A DNA stretch of 37,769 bases from Candidatus Omnitrophota bacterium (lineage in GTDB: Bacteria; Omnitrophota; Gorgyraeia; Gygaellales; Profunditerraquicolaceae). The notes beneath the pieces are model-generated. The model did not search any database. It was not told the origin of the DNA and saw only the letters and a list, made by a program, of their open reading frames with translations. The position numbers and the translations under genes are program-made. Positions within the stretch are counted from its first letter, which is position 1, and every line of letters begins with the position of its first letter. Below, in pieces: positions 1 to 12,300 of the stretch. Location of the stretch: assembly GCA_018825985.1 (NCBI GenBank), contig JAHKAP010000005.1, forward strand, positions 1-37,769, read 5' to 3'.

Positions 1-333
1 ATCCTTTCCGTATTACTGCTATTAAACCGGAATATTATAAATTTAACCCAGCCGTTAACTATTCTTTCCGTGGCAGGAATAGTAGTTACGGCTATTGTTG
101 TTTTTGGAGGCCTCGAGCTCCCAACCTCCGGGGAAATGACCCGCTCGGGGCTTCCAGAACAACAAATTATTAAAGAAAGGGGTGCAAAATGTTTGAACAA
201 CTTATTGAAAGCGTTAGGGGCAACACCGTTTACGGCACCATTCGCGATGGGGAACAAATCAAAACTTATTTCATTAACCAGGGAACTGGCAGGGTGGTTG
301 AATTCTACCAGCACAAATGGATACGGTTTAGCC
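1..333 (+). other. Membrane-anchored segment at window start (part of a module that begins upstream)
   Basis: The first 40 codons are strongly hydrophobic and probably form the end of one membrane helix plus a complete one at about 58-111 (Leu/Val/Ile/Gly-rich, ending GGLEL). A polar stretch follows and then, from about 181, a Leu/Ala/Ser-rich low-complexity sequence that overlaps the nested frame at 189-422. No enzyme motif is visible. It is closed by the first linker motif, GSSPV at 334-348. The missing upstream part would decide its function. Confidence 0.55.
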
Positions 334-3300
334 GGGTCCTCACCGGTCATGACCGCGATAGCATTATCGCCCGCTACATCGCCGCTAAGAATAGCGGAGT
401 TCCGGCTTACAAGGTCAACTAAATCAGCGGTTAGCAGCCCTGCTGCCGCTGATTTAGCTTCCTCTAGTTCAGCGGTAAACAAAAATTGGATTTTTGGTGT
501 AATTTTAGGATTAACTTTGGCAATAATGTCTAAGGCAGGTTTTGCGCTTGATTTAGCCAAATTACCTTACGATCCTGCTATAAATAAGGCTATAGCTTAT
601 ATCCATAATAATGACATTCCGGATATAAATACTATTATTGACAAATTATCCGGCAGAGTAGATATATCAATAGACAATACTATCCCGGCGATAGGCATAA
701 GTTCGAACGGTCCGGAACATGCTTTGTTAAAGGAAATTTTTGGTAACCCATATATTAAAATCAACTTAAAAGGCATTAAGGAAACAGCCAGAGTCCTGGG
801 AAAAGATCCGCAGGAGAGAGAATTATTGGAGGTGGCTTTATTTAGAGCGGCGATAGCCCATGAAATTAAGCATATTAAAGAAAGCGGAATTTTAAAAAGC
901 GAAAACCGTATAATTTCGGCAGTATATGCTCACCTTGGCGAGTATGAACAGGCATTTAGATATGAAGAAGCGGATATATTCAATGAAAGAAAAGATATAA
1001 TCGAACTTATCCTTAGAAAGTCAGGAATTAACCCCGCCATTGTAGGCCGTATTCATAAAAATCAAAATAGCCTGGGCTATAAGTCATCTTACATGGAATA
1101 CGCCATTATGTCCAGGATCGCGGTTATTCTTGAGACTATCTGGGTTTTAGCTGTGCTTGTTTTCTCGGGTTACGGTATATACCGCTTAGTCAGGCGGTTA
1201 TTATCTGGCAAGAAACACAATAGGTCTATGTACAGATATGATTCAAATTGGAGAGATTTGAATAAAAGAAACCGCAGAAGGCGTTCCTCCAGCCCGGTTT
1301 CCCAGGTTGAGATCAAACAAAAATTAACAGAGATATTAGCCGCGTTAAAGATCGGCCAGGAACCAGTAATTGATATTCTTGACGAGGTGATGTTAAGAGG
1401 CGGGAGAGATTATTATCCGGATGGATTACGTAAAGATAGTGTTGCGTATTTAGAGTGGGTATCGCGGGCAGTGAGTTTTCTTGGCGCGGAAAAAAGATTA
1501 GAATCCGTGTTTAACGCGCTTATCAGATCGCTTTATCCGGAGTTTGACCTGGCAAAGATATCCAGCCAGAATAAATATGCCTGCCCCGCTCATGCCCTGA
1601 TCGGATATATATACCTGGCTCTTAAATTTGTACCCGGTAATATTGCCGCCGTTATCTACTATAATAAAGATAAATATTATCATATTGCCGTGGGCGCAAA
1701 ACTTCAAGAAGGCAAAATTTCCATTTTAGATCTAACTACTTTTGCAAAGGAACGAGTTAAACCGTTTGCATTAGTTGAATTGAGCCAGGCAGACAAAGGC
1801 AATCTTCCTTCTAAATCAATTTTCAACTTAACTTCCGCTAAGAAAATTAACGACGCTGATAAAACGGCCGTTGTTTTATTCCAAGGCCCGGCGGTCGAAG
1901 CAATATTAAAATACCTGGAATTTAATATAGGGTCTGCCTCCAGCCCGATGTCTGATATGGGCTATACGGAATTAAAAGAAGCATTTATATCAGACATTCA
2001 AAGATCTCTGGCTAAATATTTTGGAGTTAGTGAATCAGAAATTTCAATACCGAGGGAGCGCGTAGAAATTAAAAATTTCGGAGACGGTATAGAAGAACGG
2101 ATAGTCTGTCAGGTATTTACAAAGAAAAGGCCTTATTTTGTAAAAACCTCCAGGTTAGGAGACCAAGAGGTTCCCGGCTCAGATGCCTTAAGAGCGCTTC
2201 ATTTGCCCAATCCAAACACTAAATTCATAACAGGTTATGTATACAATTATTATTTATATGAATGGATAGGCAATTTGAACCTGAATGAACTTCCAACCGC
2301 CAATCTTAGCTTTAAGAATTTCAGGTATTCATACGCCTGTGAACTTGGCAGAGCAGCGGCAGCCGCGTTTATGATAGGTTTAGCAGATAGAAGCGCTACC
2401 AATCTCGTAGCCAGTTTCGCGTATGGCGATAGAATTACCACAATTGTTAATATTGATTTAACCGCCTCATTCGCGTATTTACGTAAAGAACCGAAGGATG
2501 CGCTCGAAGAACAAACAGCTTTGCTAAAAGGAGCGATCGCTAAAATAATAGAGAACGGCGGCTCCGGCGAATACGCGCATAAATTTAGAGATGATTTCCT
2601 GGAATGTTTCGAGGAGCAGATTTATGAAACTCGGCGTTTATTAGCTTTTAAAAGAAATGACGTTTTAAAGGCGCTATCAGAAGCAACTAACAAGAAAAAT
2701 ACGGCTGATATTATAAAGCGCATTGAATCTGCCAATGAACAGTTAAAATCGTTAACCCAGAAAATATCTGATGGCGTAGCCTCAAGCCTTACATCCTCCA
2801 GCCCGGTTGTGCGGATTCTCGTGGTAGATGATGAATTTAACCAGAGAGAGATACTTAGAATGATATTTGAAGGTAAAGGCTATGAGGTGGAGGAAGCTAA
2901 AACCGCCGAGGAGGCTCTAAATAGATTACAGGAAACAAGGTTTGATTTAATGACAGTAGATAACCGTATGGGCCAGGGCATGCTCGGTACAGAATTGATC
3001 GAAAGGGTGGTTGTAATCAATAGCTCCTTGCCGATTATCTTTATCAGTGGCACAGAGCGGGTAATCGAGACCGAATTGGTGAAGAATTGTCCTAAGCCGT
3101 ATAAGATTGAAGGGCTTATTCAAATTACGGTAAGCTTATTGAATGCAGCTAAATCTTCCTCCAGCCCGGCAGGCCGTACCAATGGAGCAGTTAAAGATAT
3201 AGCTTCAGGGTTAAGGTCTTATCACTTTAAAGATAATAAAGGGGAAGAATATAAGCTAATTACCGCTGATTGGCCATTGTCAGAAGAAGATATAAGTTTG

Positions 3301-6300
3301 GAATTATTTATTCTGGGAGAAAGAGAGCAAGAAATAAACAACGCCATAGGGAAATTGACCCTGAGCCTGCAGCGTAATCTTATCGGCATAGGCGATGTTA
3401 ATATTTACGAACATAGAGGAGAAGGGTTATTTACTCTTATTTTAGAGAGGCTGAAAGAACTGGCGTTGGTGGGCACAGAATTGAAGCTTTACGAGGTAAG
3501 ACACCCCAAGACATTAATCGTAATCAACGGGCTCCTTCCTGACGAATATATAGTTAAGTTGGATGGTTTCTTATTGGAGTTAGTCCGGGAAAATCCGGCA
3601 ATAGAGCTCCCCTTTAGCATCGTAGATGAGCTTCATAACAACATATCGCAGGCTATAGCGTTTGGAGTAATGATTGATACGGAGGAATTACAGCAGGACG
3701 CGCCCCTTATCCGGGCACTATATAAATCCGGATGGGATAAAATTAGGCTTGCCACTGAACGGAGCAAGAACTATCTTGGACGCGAAGGTAACATCGTGGT
3801 GATTAAGGCGGTTAAGTCCTCCAGCCCGGTTAAACTTGGCGCAGCAGTGAACACAAGATTGGATATTTCCTCTAGCGCCGTTTTAAGCGTAATTACCTCC
3901 GCCGAGCCGCAGGGATCTTTTGTGGGCTATGTGTTACCGAAAGGCAGAAAGGCGCTCACAGATTTAATCCTTAAAATGGACGGGTCCCTTGCTCGGCTTG
4001 CCGAGATCGAAGGTATAACTTATCCTCTAAATGAGATTAATACCAAGCTATCAGCTTTATTAAATACCTGGAAAACAATAAATACAATTGCCGAAGATAA
4101 AGATATAGGCGAAGCCTATTTGATAGCCAAGGGACAACTGGAAGAATTAGGATTCAAGGATTTGATTTCAGACGTTTGTACTAAAGATACCAAACTGGAA
4201 ATCATTGCTCGGATCAGAGAAGAGATTAATATATTACGCCAAGAAAAGGGAAAGTTAGAGAATGAGGTTAAGCGGTTCAAGATAGAAGAGCCGATTAACT
4301 CGCAAGAATTGCTTACCTACAACGTCTTCCGCGGTTATTCCAAATGGCTAAAAGGGTATGTTGCTTATTACCACCAGATGCCTTCTCAGCAGGAGCGCAG
4401 AAGAGAAGTACTCAATATGATATCCGAATATTTACAGGAAGAGATATTATCTTACCAGGGCCTTGATGTCCATGGAATTCATAATCTTGATTTTTCTGAA
4501 GAAGAGGCAAAATCTTTGGCAGGAGAGATTCTCACGGACAAAGCCTATGTTGGATTACTGGAATCTTTAGGAATTATAATTGATAATTCCAGAGAAGAAT
4601 TACGCCTGATCATAGAAGGAGTTGTATCTTATTTAGGTTTGAAAGTAGCCTTAATAAAATTAGGGCGGATCCAATATCATTATGGCAAGAGCATCCATCC
4701 TGCGAAGATTAGGGAATTAGAGGTCAAGCTGTCAATGTATCGGGATATGCGCTTTGAGTCCCAAGATGAAGACAGTTTTATAAAAGAGACCGCTCGGTTA
4801 GAAAATGAAATAAACAGTTTAAAGAAGGCGAACCGCATCTATATTGAACAAGCTCGGAAGGGGGAAATTTTCGAACAATCTTACCGGGCCGCCAATAAGA
4901 TAATATGGGAATTATTCCCCGCAGTCCGCGTTATTTCCGGTAAATCATTCAGACTTTCGTTTGCAAACGCAGGCCTGATTATCTTGGGGGTTTCTTTAGC
5001 GTCTTTTGGGATATTCACTGCCATTGCAAACGCTTCGGATTTAACCACACATAATAACTATTCCGTTAATCCGGGGGATACTCTATGGAAGATTTGGGAT
5101 ATGGATAAAAACATTCCCTGGAGTGATTTCAGGGAGATTGTCAAGACGGCAAACAGCCTGGATGATGATTATACTATATATGCCGGTAAGGCAATAAAAT
5201 TACCTAATGATACTCAATATTTCCCTGAAGACGAGAATGGTATTTCTAAAAAAACAGCCGGTTATGAATATCAAAGACTAATTTCCCGCATCTTAGCCTC
5301 TGGCAATGGTAAAAACATGCCCGAAGGCCGCATAAATGCTGGTTTAGCCCAAGCCTTTGCCGATAGATTAAATGCGGTTTACTATGAGGTTCCCGCAGGG
5401 ATTAAAGGAAACGACTATTTTAATAGAATCGTAGAAGACATCCGCAGCAGATATCACGATGCCGTAATAATAGAGGTCCACGCAAATTCTCACCCCGGAG
5501 TAATATTATTTTCCCGAGATGCCAAGGGGAAATTAACGGTAATGAAAGTTGAATCCCAGAAGGTTAAAAAAGTTAATTATAAAGGCGAAGGTATTATTTC
5601 GCATATCTTAGACCATCCCAACATTGCCTTGTTGGAATTTGACCAGGCTAAAGGAATATTAAATTTGACTCCGGAAAGATTTGAAGATTTAATGGCCCAG
5701 GCAGAAAAATTGGCCCGGGTCTATGCCGGAGATTCAAAAGATAGGCAGATAATTATTGTTCCCGGACACGGAGGGGTTAACTATAAGACATCTTATTATA
5801 TAAATGAAAAAGGAGAGAAATCCACCGGTCCAGAAGTTAAATTGGCCGCTAAACAAATAGCAGCTTTAAAGGCCAACGTACGGACGCCGCCAGTTCTTAA
5901 AATAGAACCAGCTTCTAAATACACAAAACAAGTTTCCCGGTTAGAAAAGCAAGTTATGCCGGGCACAGAGGCGCAACTCCAGGCCGACGCCGCCGTAGAG
6001 AAATATATAAAAGCTGAAACCGAGCGCATGGCCCAAGAAGAAGCTGCCCGCCAGGCCGCAGAGGAAAAGGCGAAACTTGAAGCAAGGCGCATAGCCGCTG
6101 AAAAGGAAGCTCGTCGTCTGGCAAAAGCTTCGAAGAAAGCCGAGGAGGTTCTTGCACAGCCACTGGTTGTCAGAAAGAAGATTGAACCTGCGCAACCGCA
6201 GAAAAAAGAAACTACGGAAGAAGCGCTAAGGCGCGTTTTTAAGGGCCAGAAGCCGGTAGCCAAAGAAAGATTACAGGTTGAGGTGCCGAAGGTAGTAGAG

Positions 6301-9300
6301 AAAAAGGCCGCAGAAGAAACAGTTATTCCTCAAACGGCAGCCATAAAGCCCGTTTCTGAACAAAAGCCAGCCAAGCCTGTTGAAGTTGTCCAGGCAGAGG
6401 CCGTTAAGCAGAAAACGCAAGAACAGATTGACCGCGCAAGAGAAGCAGAAATCAGGAGCCGGCCGGACCCGTTTGCTGTACCTGAGAAGTATAAGAGGCC
6501 GGCGGCAGAAGAATATGTTGTGAAGAAAGGGGATAACTTCTGGAAGATATGGAAGAAAGAAGGCTATTCTGCGCGTTTTGTATGGAGCGAGTTTAAGAGT
6601 TTGATTGAAAAGAGTAATCCATCCATTGTAAATATTAACAAGATTTATCCCGGCCAGAAAATATTGCTGCTACCTATATCAGGCCAGAGCGATAAAGAGA
6701 AAAATCAGATTCCTCCCGCCCAAAAGATAGACAAACAAGAAAAAACAGGGAATAAGGCGTATAGGAAAGCGGATATCGTTCCTGATCTTCAAGTAAATAA
6801 GGCGACAATACAGGCCAAAGAAGATAAATCCAAGAAACCCGTTGAGCTTAATCCTCTTGCCGGACCAGCTCCCCCGGTAATTACTCATTCTCTTCAGAAA
6901 GAAAAAGACGATATAAAGCCTGCCTTCTCCGTTCCTACTGCTTTAAGGAATTTTTTCGGATTATTAACTAACTTTTTACATAACGCAAAGTTAGATTTAT
7001 CTAAAAGCAATGATTTTGCAAAGAAAATTACTGAGGCCAAGGAACAATCTGATCCTAAGGAGATCAAACTTAGGAAGCAATTAGATATTCAGGCTAACCT
7101 TATGGCTTTAAGAGAAATATATCGTCAGATCCAGAAGGCCAATGTTGAGTCTAAGGATTGGCTGGAAGAGAAGAAATTAACCGGCGAAAACGCTAAATCC
7201 TATGCCAGCCGCGAAGACGAGAAAACAGCCTATCTGCTCTCATATTTATTAAGCAAGCGCGTTGAACAGGATAAATTACTCGAACAAATGAGAGCTATGG
7301 TAAAGCATAACCCTGATCCGGATATTCTTTCTGTGATTGTGGATTGGGCAAAGAAAGACCGGGATAGCAAAGAAATTTACCTCAGGGAATCAGAGAGCAA
7401 TTTCGCGGCCCTGGAAAGGACTTTAGGGCTGGAAAAACAAAAAGCCCTGCCATTGCAGGAAGAAATCAGGTCATTGACTAATAATATTAAGTATCAGAGA
7501 GCTAAGGTTGAGGATGCCCGGGAAGACTGGAAAGAAGCGGAAGAGTATTTAACCAAAATCGGCGCTTTCCGGGATGATGACTTCACTAGAAAAACCCTGA
7601 ATATGAAGTTAATGCCTTTTGGCTATATAGCTGATGTTATGAGATTTAAAGAATTAATGGAAAAAGAATTAAGAAAAGCCGACAGGTTTAATACTCTGAC
7701 TAAAGAAGATGTTCCTTTAAGATTACGGATCAACGAATTTATGCAGGCCGTGGTTTATCATCATTTGTTATGGTTGGAGAAGGAGAGCGGTAAAGATGTA
7801 AAACAGGCGATGGAGAAGAATCAGCAGTTATTGGAGGAATTCGTCAAGTCAGGGCTTCCTGAAATGCCTAAGACAGAAGAGAAGCTGCCCAGATTAAAAA
7901 TAGGGACATTAGTAGAGGAATTAATCCGGGATTTGAATAATAATATTTCTTTCCAGAAGATCCAGCAGAGATTTAAGGATATATTATCTGATCTCAAATC
8001 ATTCACCACCCAGGAGGATAATTTAGACAAGGTACTAGAAATTATCGCTAATCCCAGAAAGGCATCGGAATCCACTAAGCCCTCAGACGCCCAGGAATTA
8101 AATGCAAGTGTTGATATGCCCGGGTCAGGAGCTGATTTAGCGACAGAACAAAACAGGGCTATTAAGCTTGAGCAAGTTATCGGACTGGGCATAGAACAAA
8201 CTAAGAAACACGGCGGGAAGATAGATGTCCTGAAGAGAAAATTAGAGATTGCCCAGGCAGCTAAAGAACTCGGTTGGAAAGATATATTACCCAATCTTTT
8301 GATTGATATTACTTCGCGCTTTAACCAGCTCGGACATGACGCGACATCACTTTCTTTTAAACCGATATTCTTAATTGACCTGGCAAAGATAAAGTCATCC
8401 GATTTTAACCAGAAAGCTATTGATGAATTGGAGAATCAGGTAAAGATCGCCATAGAGTATTCGACCCGCGCAGAGCTGGTAAAAGCCTACATATCCTTAT
8501 ATAAGACGGAAAAAGAAGAGGCCGCTTATAATAAGTTGATAGGAATTTTAAACACAATTTCCGAAGTAGTTAAAAACAGGGTTAATGAAGGCAGTGCCGT
8601 GGATACGGATTACATTATAATCGAGAAGATGACCGAACAGCTAAAAGCGGCATTAGCGGATTCCCGGAGAATAAATAAGTCCGCCCAGGAGAAAATAAAG
8701 TTTATGACCGGAGATAATAGCAAAGATAATTTTATAACCGGAATCAATTCCCTGGAAGAAATGGACAAAGTTATCAGCTCCATAAGGATTGAAGAATTTA
8801 ACTTGAATTTAATTGCCAGCAACCTGGCTTTAGAGAAACAAAACATAACGACCATTATTAAGAAGTCGGAATTCCTGCCCTGGGTTACTGCCGGAGCGGA
8901 TATCCCCATATTAAGCTCTAATGGTAACAATACCCTTACTTTCGGCTGGGGTATTAATATATACCTATGGAATCCTGAAGGGCTGAATAAGTACCGGACC
9001 GAAAAATCCGAATTAAGGATTCAACAGGAACAGAGCCGGCAGCTGCGTATGGATTTAGCCCAGGCCCAGAAAGACAAGGAGGGAGAATTAAAGGAAGCCA
9101 GGGAGGTTTTATTTGAGAATGGCCTGGTAGGCAAGAATATAAAAGAAAGCGCCGAATTGTTGAGTGTGAAGATAAATGACTATGCGTATTATTTAGCTTC
9201 GATAAGGGACATAGCCGATGAATTCAATAAGCTAAAGAAATCTATCCTGGTTATGGAGAATAACAGAGAAACAAAATATCTGAATGCCAAAATTGCTTTA

Positions 9301-12300
9301 GCTGAATTAGGCAAGGTGACTGCCGCAGATGATGCGTTGTTTAATTCTAAGCATGAATCAGTCACATCGTTGGATAGCCTGGCTAAGGCTATTGAGAAGA
9401 TTATTGAGCGTTCCGGTAAAGTTAAAAATGCCGATGAAGTTATGAATAAGGCAGAATCAACCAGTGAATCCAAAAGCAGCAGTTGGAAGGCCAATCTTAT
9501 TATCGGCCAGGATTTCGTGAATAACCTGGATATAAACGCGTTTACGGATTTAGTCAGCTTAAAGATAACTTATACAGAAAAAGGCCTGGAAAAGAAACAG
9601 GCAGAGATAATCTTGGCCAGGGGTAAGGACGATAAACAGATTGCGATTAATAATCTCCTGGAAGAAATCATGCAGGGCTTTATTACCCTTCAGGTGGTTG
9701 AGGATGTTTATAGCGCTAAAAAACGGGTAGCTGAAGGATTAAGGGAAAAGCGCGATTTCATCAAGAGCCAGTTTAATAAAGGTTTTGAATTAGAATCCAA
9801 ATATAGAGAATCAGAGAGGGACCTGGCTGCTGCTGAAATAGATTTAAGCGATAGCCGGCAACAAATTGAATCTATCAGCACCTATATTAACCGCCTCTTA
9901 GAGCAGAATTACAGCTTGCCTATTACCATCGGTAAGGAATACTCACGGGAAGAGATTATGAAGGAATTCAGCAGGGCTAATTCTTCCTGGCTTTTAGGTT
10001 TTGATTTTGCTCCTTTTGTCGGTTCCATAGAAAAGAAGGTAAAAATTGAGGATATTGAAGTAAAGATAACACAAAGAGGCAAAAGAGAAATAAGCGTGCG
10101 GTTAGCTCCGAATGTTATCAGCCTGGGGATAGAGTTTTTCAGGTTGTTCTATCAGTTGTTCAGGAATCCCAAAGTAGATTTGCTGGATGTGGTTAAGTCT
10201 AAAGAAATATACCTGAATAGCAAAGCTGATTTAGAGGAATTTTTGCGCAATGCCGAGATGGATAGGGTCAGTTTAAAAAGCGAGATCAAACTTAATGCCA
10301 AAGACTTAGAATTAGCTGAATGGATATTAGAGCAACGCAGGAAAGAATGGGATGCCGCGAGTTTTGAAAGAAAAATGGGTGCTCAGGATTCCGGGGTAGA
10401 GTCTCTGGATAAAGAGATTGAATACTGGAGGCAGAAAGAAATCACTGCCTGGAAGAGGTTGATTTATGTGCTGAAAGAGATAGGGGGATTAAAATATGGC
10501 TTAGATAAAGAAGAAGCCAAAGATATCCAGGGCTCGCCTAAAGAAACAATATCCCTGACCCCGGATTTATTAACCAGGGTAATTGATTCGCATTACAGCA
10601 TAAAGAGGGCAGAGAGTTTAATCAAAAATAAAGAAGAAAAGCTGGATATAGCCAAAAAAGCATTTACCCAGATATTAAAGGAAGACCCGGCTTATGCGGT
10701 AAAGTGGCTGGACCATAAGGGGATAACTATCCAGGTCGGCTTAGCCAAGAGAATAGATATCATAAGCCGCGCTGCCAGAATTAAAGAGGCTGAGAGCGAT
10801 TTATTGAAGGCTAGATATGGTTTAGGGGTAGCCAGGATGAAGATCAACCTGGAGTTGTTCGGAGACCTTGTAGCCTACACAATGCTGGAAAAGGAATTAA
10901 AATTATACAATCGTTTGTATGCGGAAAAGACCGAAGAAATATATAAAAAGGCTAAGGAATTAGCAGAATCATTGAAATATTATAACCGTGAAGATTTAAC
11001 CAGGGCTGAAAAAGAGCAAAAAGATATTGTTTATAGGCTCTTTAGCTTAAAAAGACAGTTAAATACCCTGTCTGAGCGCCTAAAGATCAAGCTTAATTTA
11101 CCTGAGAACGCCGAATTTGACACTAATAGCCTGTTAGACTGCGTAAACGGCAATACGATAATCAGCCCTAAGTTTATCGAAGAAATGAAAAATAAGATTA
11201 AATTAAACGATCCCCGCTTAATTGCTGCCCTTGCAGAGATAGAGAACAAGAAGTTAAATTGGGAATTGGAAGTCAAGAAGAGATGGAGCTTTAATATAGG
11301 AGCGGTGTTAACCGTTGATAAGGATTATTTCTTAGGTTTATTTATAAACTGGGAGCTGGATATATTCGGCAAGAAATCTTTACAGGAGAAAATCAAGAAA
11401 CTGGAATGGGAACAGGCTAAGGCTTTATCAGAAGAAGAGTTAAGAAATATCAGCCATGAAATTGAGCAGATGAAAATTAATTTATTTGGGGCAGCCAAGG
11501 CCATAGAGCCCAGTAGAATAGCTTATCAGAAAGCCGGTAAGGAATTGGAAGATAACATTAATTCATTTAATCTGGGCCTGCTTTCCATGGAAGACTTGCT
11601 AAAAACCATGGATGATTTTAGAGATAGCCAGGCTAAATATTTAGATAATGTAGGTATGTATAAAGCTTCCGAAGAAAGGTTAAAACAATACCTGGAATTG
11701 TACGGAATTGATGTGGAAAAATTAGCCGGGGATAATATTATAGGTCAGACAGAAAAGCCCGTTTTAAATAAAGACGCGAATGTTGACGCTGATAAAGCGG
11801 CCTGGATAGACCCAGCCCATGCTTTCCTGCGTAAATTATTGCGAACAACTATTAAATCCCAGGCTGATTTTCATCAGGAACATAGCCTGGAATATAAGAT
11901 TAAATTGATTAATTCAGAGCTTTGGTTAAGGGATATATTAGTCAAAGGTTTAAACAATCTGGATTCTTTGGATGATAATAAGTTGGTATACATAATTAAC
12001 TATCTGGATAAAGAAAGCCTATTGATAGAAGCCGAAAAAATAGAAGGAATTAATGCGGATGATATCCAGGCACTGAAAGGATTAATTACTCAAGAGAAAG
12101 AACTAATAGGGGCATCTAATGAAATCAGCAAGAATCAGTCAAGGGCTAACGCAATAGAAGAAAGAGAGTCTTTGTCTAAGGAATTGCAGGCAATAACCTC
12201 AAAGCTTGATAGCGTATCCGGCCAGGTGGAAATAAAATGGAGAACCTTAATTAATAATGGCTCAAAGGAAGCATTCAGGAACTTAGTTATTAACCATGCA

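Larger units (their letters stand above)
1285..3882 (+). repeat. Second cluster of linker motifs separating soluble modules
   Basis: Copies are SSSPV 1285-1299, ASSPM 1936-1950, SSSPV 2794-2808, SSSSPA 3154-3171, SSSPV 3817-3831 and the variant SSSAV 3868-3882. The 15-base sequence tcctccagcccggtt is identical at 1285, 2794 and 3817, and the copies at 1936 and 3154 share most of it. Each copy falls between domains of independent families. After 3882 no copy occurs until 20200. Confidence 0.85.

Noticed and set aside
3601-3720. GHKL histidine kinase ATPase at DELHNN
   Set aside because: Only a vague N-box likeness; no G1, F or G2 boxes follow.
1285-3831. TCCTCC in the motif DNA as an anti-Shine-Dalgarno or recombination site
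   Set aside because: Most copies to the right do not keep these bases, only the peptide; a DNA-level function cannot explain all copies.
5796-6263. 155-codon antisense open frame and two overlapping antisense frames
   Set aside because: They mirror the Ala/Glu/Lys coil; GAA, AAG and GCC codons read backwards rarely give stops. Low-complexity Ala/Ser/Phe product.
7821-8294. 157-codon antisense open frame
   Set aside because: Shadow of the helical region and the first TolC-like helix; no start signal.
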